Shown here piece by piece: positions 35,403-44,292 of a DNA stretch of 64,000 bases (the first letter of the stretch is position 1; each line of letters starts with the position of its first letter). The stretch lies in contig NZ_JAOTPO010000012.1 in the NCBI RefSeq assembly GCF_029028005.1, positions 1 through 64,000 of the forward strand, given 5' to 3'. This stretch comes from Alkalihalobacterium chitinilyticum. GTDB taxonomy: Bacteria > Bacillota > Bacilli > Bacillales > Bacillaceae_F. A program made the position numbers and the translations under genes. The notes under the pieces are model-generated. The model saw only the letters and a list, made by a program, of their open reading frames with translations, was not told the DNA's origin and made no database searches.

Positions 35403-37442
35403 GTGAAAAAGAAAGTATTAATAGCCTTTTTACTGATCAGTTTAGTACCAATGTTAATTTTATTTAGTTTGAGCGTTACAACGTCCTCTTCTGCATTAGA
35501 AGAATCGACACTTAATCATCTAACATCGATTAGAGAAGTAAAAAAAGGAATGGTTGAAGATTATTTTGATGAAAGAGAAGGGGATATCACACTTTTAGCT
35601 AGAAATCGAATTACATATCTAACGATGGGAAATCAAACAACTGATGAAGGAAGGAATAATAATAGAACAATAGAGCGAACGGCAGAAGAGTATTTTGAAG
35701 AATTTATCAAGACGTACAATTATTACGATTTATTTTTAATAGATACAGAAGGAAATATCATATATACAGTGGAGAAAGAAGCTGATTATGGTACCAACTT
35801 AATAACGGGTCCCTATAATAATACTAGACTAGCTGATGTTTTCAAAAATGCCAATGATGGCTTTGCAATTGCTGATTATGAACATTATGAACCTTCCGAT
35901 GCACCAGCTGCATTTATAGCTCACTCTGTTCGAAATAGCACTGGAGAGCATCTTGGCGTTGTGGCCTTACAACTGTCGGATGCCGATATTAGCCAGATGA
36001 TGCAAAGCAGTGAGGGGCTAGGAGAAACAGGAGAAGCTTACCTTGTTGGTCATGATTTTTTAATGAGATCAAACTCTCGCTTTATTGAAGATTCTACCAT
36101 AGGTGTAATGGAAGTGAAAACAGAGGCGACAGAGAACGCAATACAAGGTGAAACCGCGGTAAAGATCATTGAAGATTATCGTGGAAATGAAGTGTTAAGT
36201 GCTTTTACACCATTAAATATTAATGGACTGGATTGGATAATAGTAGCTGAAATGGATTCGAATGAAGCACTTAGTTCTGTTCAATCGTTGCTTTGGAAAA
36301 TGGTGCTAGCTCTAATCATTACCACTGCGATTGTTATTATAGTTGCAATTTTATTTGCTTCTAAGTTAACTAAGCCATTACTTTTGTTAAGGTCAGAGTT
36401 AGATAATTTATCGCAAAGTGGTGGAGACTTATCGAAAAAAATTAAAGTTAATAGTAATGATGAAATTGGAGATTTAGCGGATTCAACCAACTTATTTATT
36501 GGAAATATCAAAAATATTGTTACTAGTGTTAAAGCAAATGCTGATAAAGCGGCATTAACGTCTCAGCAATTATCATTAAGTGCGGAACAGACGGAGCATG
36601 TTTCAAATCAGATCGCAGTTACAATTGGTGAGATTGCAGATGGAGTTACGACACAAGCTGATTTTTCAAGTCAAATTCTCACAAAAATGCAAAAGTCATC
36701 GGAAGAAGTTGTGCACGGCAGAGAAGAAGCGGTTCTTATGTTTAAACAAGCTAAGGAAACAACTCAATATTCCTATAATGGTGAGCAGTCGATAAAAGAG
36801 GCAATTGATCAACTTGCAACGATGTCTCTATCTGTAAAAAAGGCAGCTGATTCTGTAGAACAATTAGGAAAAAGATCAGGTGAAATTGGTGAAATTACGA
36901 GCATTATTACCGGAATTTCAGAACAAACCAACTTATTAGCTTTAAATGCTTCTATAGAAGCTGCAAGAGCTGGTGAACATGGAAAAGGATTTGCTGTAGT
37001 TGCAGATGAAATTAGAAAATTAGCAGAACAATCGAATGCTAATGCTAACCAAATTGCAAACCTAATTAAATCAATTCAATCTGAAACGAATGAAACAGTT
37101 GAACTTATGGGCGAAAATTCAAAGTTAGTTCAAACTCAAGTCGAGAAAATAAAGCTTGGCGGTGAAGCATTAACGAAAATAGTAGAACAAGTAGAATCGA
37201 CAGAACGAGGCGCAAATGAAGTTAAAGAGTATTTTACAAAAATAGAAGAAAACATAAAAGAAGTGTTAGAGTCCATTGAACAAATATCAAGTATTACAGA
37301 ACAATCAGCTGCAGCGGCAGAAGAAGTTGCAGCTGCGACAGAAGAACAGGCAGCAACTGTAGAAGAGGTAAATGTAAGTTCAGGGGAACTTGCCGATGTT
37401 GCTGAAACGTTACAAAAGGATGTTTCCAAATTTATCGTTTAA
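35403..37442 (+). CDS. Methyl-accepting chemotaxis protein with extracellular Cache domain
   Basis: This 679-residue membrane receptor signals to CheA. TM1 lies at about 5-25 ([20 protein letters not shown]). The extracellular part, about 26-285, has the dCache pattern ([32 protein letters not shown]). TM2 is at about 295-318 ([19 protein letters not shown]), then HAMP, and a long cytosolic coiled coil whose hairpin tip contains [20 protein letters not shown]. The C-terminus has Gln/Glu/Ala methylation-type sequence. GTG 35403 follows GGAGGAG by 5-6 nt; the open frame starts at 35355 but lacks a ribosome site. The ligand is unknown. It is not in a che operon. Confidence 0.93.
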   Translation: MKKKVLIAFLLISLVPMLILFSLSVTTSSSALEESTLNHLTSIREVKKGMVEDYFDEREGDITLLARNRITYLTMGNQTTDEGRNNNRTIERTAEEYFEEFIKTYNYYDLFLIDTEGNIIYTVEKEADYGTNLITGPYNNTRLADVFKNANDGFAIADYEHYEPSDAPAAFIAHSVRNSTGEHLGVVALQLSDADISQMMQSSEGLGETGEAYLVGHDFLMRSNSRFIEDSTIGVMEVKTEATENAIQGETAVKIIEDYRGNEVLSAFTPLNINGLDWIIVAEMDSNEALSSVQSLLWKMVLALIITTAIVIIVAILFASKLTKPLLLLRSELDNLSQSGGDLSKKIKVNSNDEIGDLADSTNLFIGNIKNIVTSVKANADKAALTSQQLSLSAEQTEHVSNQIAVTIGEIADGVTTQADFSSQILTKMQKSSEEVVHGREEAVLMFKQAKETTQYSYNGEQSIKEAIDQLATMSLSVKKAADSVEQLGKRSGEIGEITSIITGISEQTNLLALNASIEAARAGEHGKGFAVVADEIRKLAEQSNANANQIANLIKSIQSETNETVELMGENSKLVQTQVEKIKLGGEALTKIVEQVESTERGANEVKEYFTKIEENIKEVLESIEQISSITEQSAAAAEEVAAATEEQAATVEEVNVSSGELADVAETLQKDVSKFIV

Positions 37443-37476
37443 TTAACAATAATAAACTACTATTGCTCGGATGATG

Positions 37477-37515
37477 AATAACCACACCTTGATAATAAGG
37501 TGTGGTTATTCTGTT
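37477..37515 (+). terminator. Terminator after the chemoreceptor gene
   Basis: AATAACCACACCTT and AAGGTGTGGTTATT form a long stem with a short T-rich end. Confidence 0.85.
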
Positions 37516-37691
37516 ATTGGCGGGTCTCAGTAATACCCCAATAGGTTACTTATTTTCAGTGGGAGATGAAAAAACTCCTGCTGAAAAGTTTCACTTTATT
37601 AGGATTATAAATATAAAATTTTTTTAAGAGAAAAGATTTTATATGTTTCTGTTTTATATCTAAAAAGTTTTAGTTTTTTTCAATAAATAAT

Positions 37692-37720
37692 TTGACAATT
37701 TTGTATATTATAAATATAAT
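37692..37720 (+). promoter_or_regulatory. Consensus SigA promoter of the TRAP operon
   Basis: TTGACA (37692-37697), 17-bp spacer, TATAAT (37715-37720): a perfect match to consensus. Transcription would start near 37727, giving a leader of about 308 nt before the binding-protein gene. Confidence 0.85.
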
Positions 37721-37726
37721 CATTTT

Positions 37727-37860
37727 AGAAACTATAGTCGGTGACTGCGGTTTGTAAATTTTGGTACAAAATTGTTCAACAGCTCCTATTTGTGAATGTG
37801 ACAGATTTACATTGCTAGGTAGGTAAATCGATTTTTAAGTGCCGCAGACTTTGATTAAGG
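37727..37860 (+). ncRNA. Candidate structured leader RNA of the TRAP operon
   Basis: Within the predicted leader, CTGCGG (37745-37750) can pair with CCGCAG (37842-37847). This encloses two hairpins, AATTTTG-GTA-CAAAATT (37757-37773) and GATTTAC-N12-GTAAATC (37804-37829), with a single-stranded stretch between them. The multi-branched shape resembles a ligand-binding leader, but I recognise no known riboswitch class. No clear terminator hairpin follows, so it might act on translation or RNA stability, if at all. Confidence 0.4.
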
Positions 37861-37910
37861 AAAACAATCTATGAAGAAAGGGCTTAACTTGTCCATCAAC
37901 TCAGAAAAAA

Positions 37911-37924
37911 TGTAAGCGGTTACC
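37911..37924 (+). promoter_or_regulatory. cre-like (CcpA) site in the TRAP operon leader
   Basis: TGTAAGCGGTTACC matches the cre consensus TGWAANCGNTNWCA at all but the last base. It lies about 185 bp after the predicted transcription start, where a CcpA roadblock would act. Confidence 0.6.
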
Positions 37925-38034
37925 ACGTTTACCAACATTACGATATTGTTTTTATTAATTACTGGGGGTGATGAAGAGGTTAACTTGTTAGGTTCAAACT
38001 TAACTGGATTAAAAAATGGAAAGGGGCTAATCTA

Positions 38035-39171
38035 ATGAAAAGAAATAGGAACTTCATTGTTTTTTTACTTATTTTAACCGTTATAATTATGAGCGCTTGT
38101 ATGAACCAAGAGGCTGGCAGCAACCAAAACAACAACAACGATAATACTTCAACGAATACGGCTAGTGGAGAAACTTTTAATTGGCGAATGGTAACGCCTT
38201 GGGGTGGAGGCTCATTACACATTGGGCAAGATGAAAGATTTGCTGAACTTGTGAAAGAACTTAGTAACGGTCGATTAAACATTACTGTTCATCAAGTCGG
38301 GGAACTTACTGAAGCTGCTGGTGTTCTTGAGGCTGTTCGTGATGGTGTTGTAGAAATGGGTACGGATACACCGCTTTATTGGTCGAATATTAATCCTGCC
38401 TTTGATCTATTAAGCTCACAAGTCGTCGGGTTAAGTAATATTGATTATTTATTGTGGATGTATGCTGCTGATGGTTTAGAGATGTATAACAAAATCTACG
38501 GTCAACATAATATGGTTTATTTTCCACATACAGTTCATAGCATGGAGTCAGGAATTCGTTCTACTAAACCAATTGAGAGTTTAGATGATTTGCAAGGAAT
38601 GAATATTCGTTTTGTAGGGTTGATGCAATCTCGTATCATTAACAAATTTGGTGCAAATCCCGTATCCATCCCAACAGTAGAAATTTATGAAGGATTACAG
38701 CGTGGTGTTATTGATGCCGCAGAATTTGCTACACCATGGGCAGATCAAATTATGGGACTTGATGAAGTGACAGATTATTGGGCTGTACCAGGCTGGCATC
38801 AAACGTCATGTGTGTTCGGTGCGATGATCAATGAAAAGGCTTGGAATTCTCTTCCTGAAGACTTACAAGAAATTGTTGCGATTGCAGCGAAAACGGCAAT
38901 GCTTGAAAATACAACAAAAGCGATGTATAACGATGCAGTTGCTGCGAATGAAATGGTAGAACAAGGTATTACAATCAATCGAATGTCTGAAGAAGATATC
39001 AAACGAATTGAAGAAGTTGCAAATGAAGTGCGTGAGGAAATTGCGAGTGAAAACGAAGATTTTGCTATGGTATTGAATAGTCAAAAAGCGTATTTAGAGA
39101 CATACGGAATGTATAGAGAGCTACAAGGTAAATGGGGCTTTGGAGATAATTATCCTTCCTTGCTAGATTGA
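38035..39171 (+). CDS. TRAP transporter substrate-binding lipoprotein (DctP family)
   Basis: The protein captures a carboxylate outside the membrane and delivers it to the DctQM permease. The 378 aa precursor has a lipoprotein signal peptide ending MSAC, with Cys22 the likely lipid-modified residue, then a Gln/Asn/Thr-rich linker. The mature DctP fold shows VTPWGGGSLHIGQDERFAEL, LNGMNIRF-like text (here LQGMNIRFVGLMQSRII), and the DctP carboxylate-arginine region around NIRFVG. The first gene of the operon, it follows AAAGGGG. A hairpin directly after the stop probably favours its expression over the permease genes. The substrate is unknown, but the downstream CoA ligase and thiolase suggest an organic acid. 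Confidence 0.93.
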   Translation: MKRNRNFIVFLLILTVIIMSACMNQEAGSNQNNNNDNTSTNTASGETFNWRMVTPWGGGSLHIGQDERFAELVKELSNGRLNITVHQVGELTEAAGVLEAVRDGVVEMGTDTPLYWSNINPAFDLLSSQVVGLSNIDYLLWMYAADGLEMYNKIYGQHNMVYFPHTVHSMESGIRSTKPIESLDDLQGMNIRFVGLMQSRIINKFGANPVSIPTVEIYEGLQRGVIDAAEFATPWADQIMGLDEVTDYWAVPGWHQTSCVFGAMINEKAWNSLPEDLQEIVAIAAKTAMLENTTKAMYNDAVAANEMVEQGITINRMSEEDIKRIEEVANEVREEIASENEDFAMVLNSQKAYLETYGMYRELQGKWGFGDNYPSLLD

Positions 39172-39176
39172 TAAGG

Positions 39177-39203
39177 AGAGGTTGTCCAAGGGCAACCTCT
39201 TAT
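39177..39203 (+). terminator. Hairpin between binding-protein and permease genes
   Basis: AGAGGTTG and CAACCTCT form a short GC-rich stem with an 8-nt loop, followed by TATTACTA and not by a T-run. It may partly terminate or protect the 3' end of the dctP-type message, giving more binding protein than permease. Confidence 0.6.
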
Positions 39204-39244
39204 TACTATATGAAACATAAAATTTACCTTTTAGGAGAGTCTTA

Positions 39245-39763
39245 ATGAAACTATTGAGAGGAATTATAAAGAGCATTGATACATTGAATAATTTTATAGG
39301 TAAGGTTGGTGCTTGGTCTGTTATATTGCTTACATTTCTAGTGGTCTATGAAGTTATAAGTCGCCGCTTTCTAGGTGCACCGACAATTTGGACCTATGAA
39401 ACGATAACGATGATTTACGGCTTTCATTTTATGATTGTTGCTGCTTATGCTCTTGTGCATAAAAGTATGGTATCTGTAGACATTCTCTATGAAAAACTTC
39501 CCCTTAAAAAACAGGCAACCCTAGATATTGTAACGTATTGTATATTATTTTTCCCTTTTGTAATAAGTATTTTCTATGTAAGTATCGGCTACGCTCAATA
39601 TTCTTGGAGTACTAAAGAGGTTTCCACCTCATTATTTGCACCACCTTTATATCCAATCAAAACGATCATCCCTATAGCATTTGGTTTACTTATGCTGCAA
39701 GGAATTTCGGAAGTTTTAAAACGAGTCTATATATTAATAAAGGGGGAGCGTTATGAGTCCTGA
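39245..39763 (+). CDS. TRAP transporter small permease (DctQ family)
   Basis: This 172-residue integral membrane protein has four TM segments (about 18-38, 52-72, 92-115, 135-155) and the family's typical features VVYEVISRRFLGAPTIWTYE and PLYPIKTIIPIAFGLLMLQG. It forms the complex with the large DctM permease. ATG 39245 follows TTAGGAGAG. Its 3' end overlaps the next gene by 11 bp, indicating translational coupling. Confidence 0.93.
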   Translation: MKLLRGIIKSIDTLNNFIGKVGAWSVILLTFLVVYEVISRRFLGAPTIWTYETITMIYGFHFMIVAAYALVHKSMVSVDILYEKLPLKKQATLDIVTYCILFFPFVISIFYVSIGYAQYSWSTKEVSTSLFAPPLYPIKTIIPIAFGLLMLQGISEVLKRVYILIKGERYES

Positions 39764-41075
39764 ACTATTTATTCTTTTAATATTTATCGCTCTCCTAATT
39801 GGTTTGGTAACGGGTCATCCACTAGCGTTTGTTTTAGGTGGAGTTGGATTTCTTTTCGGTTATATTGGCTGGGGACCACAAGTAATTAATATTTTTGTCA
39901 GTCGAACTTTTGGTGTAATGAATAACTACACGTTAGTAGCAATCCCGCTTTTCACCCTAATGGCTAATCTGTTAGCGCGGTCACAAATCGCAGATGGATT
40001 ATTTGAGTCGCTGCGTTATTTGCTAGGACGGTTACGTGGAGGTATTGCTTTAGCAATCATTGTTGTTTCAACAGTATTTGCAGCTACAACAGGAGTAGTT
40101 GGAGCTTCTGTCGTTACAATGGGGCTTTTAGGAATTCCTGTTTTGCTTAAATATGGATACAACAAAGAACTCTCAACAGGTGTTGTAGCAGCTGGAGGAA
40201 CATTAGGTATATTAATCCCACCGAGTATTATGCTAGTCATCATGGGAGCACAATCACAAGTTTCCGTTGGGGATTTGTTTAAAGCAACACTTATCCCGGG
40301 GCTGATTTTAGCCGCATCGTATTGTATATATGTTCTATTTATTTGCTGGAAAAATCCGGATTACGGTCCTGCTTTATCGGTTGAAGAAGCTGCTGCAATG
40401 CCTATCAGGAAGAGAATTACAGGAGCTCTAGTAAACTTAATTCCACCAATGATACTAGTCGTTGCAGTTCTAGGTTCGATCTTTTCGGGGGTTGCAACAC
40501 CGACAGAAGCATCAGGGGTTGGAGCGTTTGTAGCACTTTTAATGACTTTTGCCTATCGCAAATTCAGTATGAAGATGTTAAGTGAATCTGTGTATGATAC
40601 GGCGAAAACAACGGCAATGGTTATGGTCATACTAGTTGGTGCAACCGCATTTTCTTCGATGTTTATGACACTTGGCGGCGATCAGGCAATTCAGAATTTT
40701 GTTCAGTCACTAGGCTTAAACAAGTGGGGCGTATTCATTATTATGATGGCTGTTACCTTTTTACTTGGAATGTTTATTGATTGGATTGGGATCGTTATGA
40801 TTGTATTCCCTATTTTTCTGCCGCTTATTCAATTATATGATTTTGAGATGCTTTGGGTTGTTACTTGTATTGCACTCATGTTGCAAACATCGTTTTTAAC
40901 ACCACCGTTTGGTTATTCATTATTTTATGTCAAAGGTATTGTGCCTGAGGGGATATCATTAGGAACGATCTACCGAGGAGTTATACCTTTTGTAATCATT
41001 ATTGTCGTTGTTATTGGATTAGTCGCTATTTTCCCGCAGTTGGTTCTTTGGCTGCCATCAATTTTAAAAACATAG
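39753..41075 (+). CDS. TRAP transporter large permease (DctM family)
   Basis: The 440-residue protein, with about 11-12 TM segments, is the sodium-driven channel subunit. Family landmarks are seen: FIALLIGLVTGHPLAFVLGG, VAIPLFTLMANLLARSQIAD, VGASVVTMGLLGIPVLLKYG, GTLGILIPPSIMLVIMGAQS and FLTPPFGYSLFYVKG. ATG 39753 follows AAGGGGGAG inside the end of the dctQ-type gene. It is the last transporter gene, and the CoA ligase gene follows after about 170 bp containing a weak hairpin (41087-41105). Confidence 0.95.
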   Translation: MSPELFILLIFIALLIGLVTGHPLAFVLGGVGFLFGYIGWGPQVINIFVSRTFGVMNNYTLVAIPLFTLMANLLARSQIADGLFESLRYLLGRLRGGIALAIIVVSTVFAATTGVVGASVVTMGLLGIPVLLKYGYNKELSTGVVAAGGTLGILIPPSIMLVIMGAQSQVSVGDLFKATLIPGLILAASYCIYVLFICWKNPDYGPALSVEEAAAMPIRKRITGALVNLIPPMILVVAVLGSIFSGVATPTEASGVGAFVALLMTFAYRKFSMKMLSESVYDTAKTTAMVMVILVGATAFSSMFMTLGGDQAIQNFVQSLGLNKWGVFIIMMAVTFLLGMFIDWIGIVMIVFPIFLPLIQLYDFEMLWVVTCIALMLQTSFLTPPFGYSLFYVKGIVPEGISLGTIYRGVIPFVIIIVVVIGLVAIFPQLVLWLPSILKT

Positions 41076-41244
41076 AACAACTCTCTGCTCCTTTTTTAAG
41101 GAGCTACTCTTTACTACTTTTACAGACTGAAGTCTTTGAAATGCTTGAATGATTGGGGCTAGCTTTTCCGCAGGTATTAAATGATTAAGGTTTCAAAGTG
41201 GTAGATAGATAGTTTGATTGAGATTAACAAGGAGGGATTTATGG

Positions 41245-42789
41245 ATGGAAAAAATCTGTGTTGACTTTATGAATGTCGGATTTATGTTGAAAAGAAATGC
41301 TCGTCACTATCCAAATAAACTGGCGGTTGTCGTAGGGGATTTGCGACTTACGTATAAAGAATTTAATGACAGAGTCAATCAAACAGCGAATTCTCTTGTT
41401 CAGCTAGGAGTGAATAAAGGAGATAAAGTGGCGATGTTGCTTTCAAACAGCATTGAAATGTTAGAACTGTTCTGGGCAACGGCAAAAATTGGTGCGGTCA
41501 TTGTACCGTTAAATCCAATGGTAAAAGGTAAAGATAACGTGTTTATTATTAATGATTGCAGCCCTAATTTAATTGTGGTCGGTGAAAATTATTGGGATGA
41601 AATTGAAAGTATTAAAAAGGAAATTAAATGTACGAATACGTATGTTGTTGTTGGGGATACAAAAACACCGGGAGTATACAAGTACACTGCTGAAAGAGAG
41701 ATGGCTTTAACAACCGAACCAATAACTGAAATCTATGAGCAAGATGAGTGTAATATTATGTACTCATCAGGTACAACCGGTCTGCCGAAAGGAATTGTTC
41801 ATACCCATAAAACAAGAATTATGTATGCTTTTCTTTGGTCTGTTGAATATGGAGTTTCGTTTGAAAGTAAAGTACTAGCAGCTGGCAGTTTAGTATTTAA
41901 CGGTTCATTAGCTTTTATGTACCCTGCCATTTGTGCGGGAGCTACTTATGTACTCATGCCAAAGTATGATACAGATACAGCGTTACAATTAATTGAAAAT
42001 GAACAAATCACTCATACGATGTTTGTTCCGACGCAGATTATATCATTATTAGATTCCCCGAATTTTGATAGTGAAAAGCTTCATTCGTTAAGAGTTCTAC
42101 TAACGTTAGGTGCTCCGCTGCCAACTACAAGGAAAAAGGAAGTTTGTGAGAAGTTACCTGGACGTTTATATGAATTGTATGGGTTAACAGAAGGTTTCTT
42201 AACGACGCTTCGCCCTGACGATGTGCTGCGAAAAACCGGATCTGTCGGACCGCCGATGATTTTTAATGAGTTTAAAATCATTGATGAGGGTGGAAAAGAG
42301 GTAGCTTTAGGAGATGTGGGTGAGATTATCGGGCGAGGACCGACCATTATGTCTGAGTATTACAATAACCCAGAAGTTACGAGAAGCTCGTTAGTTGATG
42401 ATAATTGGATTAAAACAGGAGATTTAGGATATTGTGATGATGAAGGTTTTATTTATTTAGTGGATCGGAAAAAAGACATGATCATTTCTGGCGGTGTTAA
42501 TATTTATCCTCGAGACATAGAGGAAGTTATTAGCAGTCATTCTGAAGTTGCTGAGTGTGCTGTATTTGGCATCCCGCATCAAAAGTGGGGGGAAACACCA
42601 GTAGCTCAAGTCATTCTAAAGCTAGGGGCATCGATTCCGGAAGAAGAACTTTTATTATGGGTAAATGAAAGAGTTTCAGCACGTTACCAGAAGCTAAGTC
42701 AATTATCAGTTGTTGATGAGTTTCCTAGAAATGCATCAGGGAAAATTTTAAAGCGGAAAATGAAAGAGGAATTTCCACTAACGAATTAA
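41245..42789 (+). CDS. AMP-forming acyl-CoA ligase
   Basis: The 514 aa ANL-superfamily enzyme activates a carboxylic acid to its CoA thioester using ATP. Key motifs are intact: the P-loop MYSSGTTGLPKGIVHTHK, the YELYGLTEG motif, TGDLGYCDDEGF, the hinge DRKKDMIISGG, NIYPRDIEEV, and the catalytic lysine in SGKILKRKM. Substrate class cannot be read reliably; the text is closest in feel to medium-chain or aromatic/alicyclic acid ligases. ATG 41245 has AAGGAGGG 8 nt upstream. Its position after a TRAP transporter suggests that it activates the imported acid. Confidence 0.93.
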   Translation: MEKICVDFMNVGFMLKRNARHYPNKLAVVVGDLRLTYKEFNDRVNQTANSLVQLGVNKGDKVAMLLSNSIEMLELFWATAKIGAVIVPLNPMVKGKDNVFIINDCSPNLIVVGENYWDEIESIKKEIKCTNTYVVVGDTKTPGVYKYTAEREMALTTEPITEIYEQDECNIMYSSGTTGLPKGIVHTHKTRIMYAFLWSVEYGVSFESKVLAAGSLVFNGSLAFMYPAICAGATYVLMPKYDTDTALQLIENEQITHTMFVPTQIISLLDSPNFDSEKLHSLRVLLTLGAPLPTTRKKEVCEKLPGRLYELYGLTEGFLTTLRPDDVLRKTGSVGPPMIFNEFKIIDEGGKEVALGDVGEIIGRGPTIMSEYYNNPEVTRSSLVDDNWIKTGDLGYCDDEGFIYLVDRKKDMIISGGVNIYPRDIEEVISSHSEVAECAVFGIPHQKWGETPVAQVILKLGASIPEEELLLWVNERVSARYQKLSQLSVVDEFPRNASGKILKRKMKEEFPLTN

Positions 42790-42837
42790 TGCGATATGAA
42801 CAATTGAGAGTAGGCTGAAAAAGAAAGGAAGGAAGGC

Positions 42838-44001
42838 ATGCGAAGTGTTTCTGTTATTGGTATAGGTGAAACAAAAATGGGAAAGCTTCCTGATCAATCC
42901 TTAAGGGATCTAATTCAGGAGGCGGGAGTGAAAGCGATACAAGATGCAAAGGTCGATAAAAATCAAATACAAGCTTTATACATTGGAAACTTTAATGGAT
43001 CTCAACTAGTAAATCAGAGTCATGTGAACGCATTGGCCTCAGAAGTATTAGGGTTGGGGTCTATCCCAACTATACGTACAGAAGGGGCATGTGCTTCAGG
43101 TAGTTTAGCTTTCAGGCAAGCATATATTGCGGTAGCTTCAGGCTTATATGATGTTGTTTTAGTTGGCGGAGCTGAAAAGATGACTCATCAAGATACGAAT
43201 ACGGTGACTTCAGCAATAGCTAGTGCTGCGGATGCCGAATTAGAAGTAAATCTCGGGACAACATTTCCTTCAATTTTTGCCATGATTGCAAATCGTTATA
43301 TGTATGAATATGGTGATGTTCGTGATGCGATGGCTACGTGCGCGGTTCAAAACCATAATCACGCTCTATTAAATCCAGATGCCCAGCTCCATAAAAAAAT
43401 AGATATCGAGAAGGTAAAAGCTGGTGTTCCTGTAGCGGATCCTTTTACTGTATATGATTGTTCACTAGTAAGCGATGGAGCGGCATTTACCGTTCTCGCA
43501 GCTACAAATGTTGCTAAGCAATATACAGATCAACCATTAATAGAAGTGATCGGTTCTGGTCATGCTGGAGATACATTAACCATCGCAGCAAAATCTTCAA
43601 TTACTACTTTTCGTGCAACGGTTAATGCGGCAGAAGAAGCTTATCGAATGGCTAGATTAAGTCCGAGTGATATTGATTTAGCAGAGGTACATGATTGTTT
43701 TACGATTACCCAAATTATTAATATTGAGGATCTTGGTTTTTTTGAGAAAGGCAAAGGGGCAAAAGCTGTTTTATCTGGAGAAACAACATTTGGAGGAAGG
43801 ATCCCTATTAATACGAGTGGTGGTCTAAAAGCAAAAGGTCACCCAATTGGTGCAACTGGTATTAGTCAAATTTATGAAGTAGTCACCCAGCTAAGAGGAA
43901 AGGCAGGGGACCGTCAAGTAAAAAATGCACAAATAGGTCTGACCCATAATTTAGGGGGAACAGGGGCAACTTGTCTAGTTCATATTTTTAAGAAAGTATA
44001 A
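42838..44001 (+). CDS. Thiolase-like acyltransferase (SCP2/lipid-transfer type)
   Basis: The 387-residue protein has the thiolase fold. The nucleophilic Cys is in EGACASGSLAFRQA. The histidines are in EVHDCFT and GGLKAKGHPIGATG, and the C-terminal HNLGGTGATC follows. The layout, with no classic second cysteine motif (CxG near the C-terminus), matches the SCP-x-like group, which works with DUF35/OB-fold partner proteins. It probably cleaves a 3-ketoacyl-CoA or performs an aldol-type cleavage. The ATG follows AGGAAGGAAGG. The next gene encodes the OB-fold partner. Confidence 0.93.
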   Translation: MRSVSVIGIGETKMGKLPDQSLRDLIQEAGVKAIQDAKVDKNQIQALYIGNFNGSQLVNQSHVNALASEVLGLGSIPTIRTEGACASGSLAFRQAYIAVASGLYDVVLVGGAEKMTHQDTNTVTSAIASAADAELEVNLGTTFPSIFAMIANRYMYEYGDVRDAMATCAVQNHNHALLNPDAQLHKKIDIEKVKAGVPVADPFTVYDCSLVSDGAAFTVLAATNVAKQYTDQPLIEVIGSGHAGDTLTIAAKSSITTFRATVNAAEEAYRMARLSPSDIDLAEVHDCFTITQIINIEDLGFFEKGKGAKAVLSGETTFGGRIPINTSGGLKAKGHPIGATGISQIYEVVTQLRGKAGDRQVKNAQIGLTHNLGGTGATCLVHIFKKV

Positions 44002-44012
44002 AAATTCAAAGA

Positions 44013-44034
44013 TGTCTATTCCTTGCGCTTTTCT
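44013..44034 (+). repeat. 22-bp apparent remnant of the 151-bp intergenic repeat
   Basis: TGTCTA followed directly by TTCCTTGCGCTTTTCT joins the first and last bases of the element at 13740-13890 with the middle missing. It lies between the thiolase and its partner gene. The shortness leaves a chance match possible. Confidence 0.45.
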
Positions 44035-44049
44035 TAAGAGGAGGTAATC

Positions 44050-44280
44050 GTGTTGTCTGAGAGAGCAAAAATTTATACTTATTCTGTCATTCATGTGGCA
44101 TCTGTAGAGTTTTCGGAAAAAGTTCCTTATGTCGTTGCTGTTATTGAGGATGGTAACCGCAAACTTTTAACAAGAGTTGAGGGATATAGTCAAGATCAGC
44201 AAATCGAGATTGGGATGGAAGTAGTATATAAAACAGAAGATGAAAACGGGAAACCAATATACGAATTAATTAATGCATAG
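44050..44280 (+). CDS. OB-fold (DUF35-type) thiolase partner protein, no zinc ribbon
   Basis: The 76-residue protein matches the OB-fold half of DUF35 proteins (KIYTYSVIHVASVEFSEKVP, YVVAVIEDGNRKLLTRVEGY, IGMEVVYKTEDENGKPIYEL). DUF35 proteins normally start with a rubredoxin-like zinc ribbon of four cysteines, but this one has no cysteine at all and begins at the OB domain. In related systems the partner is required for thiolase or aldolase activity and gates CoA substrates. The start is GTG 44050 or TTG 44053, after GAGGAGGT. Only 12 bp separate it from the SDR gene. Confidence 0.85.
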   Translation: MLSERAKIYTYSVIHVASVEFSEKVPYVVAVIEDGNRKLLTRVEGYSQDQQIEIGMEVVYKTEDENGKPIYELINA

Positions 44281-44292
44281 GAGATGGAGTTT

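Larger units (their letters stand above)
37443..38034. other. Intergenic region chemoreceptor-TRAP operon
   Basis: About 590 bp holding the chemoreceptor terminator, the TRAP promoter, the structured leader and the cre-like site. No coding sequence of note. Confidence 0.75.

Noticed and set aside
37971-37991. Six-codon upstream reading frame (ATG AAG AGG TTA ACT TGT TAG) in the TRAP leader
   Set aside because: A GGGGGTG directly touches the ATG, so spacing is poor, and such short frames are common by chance.
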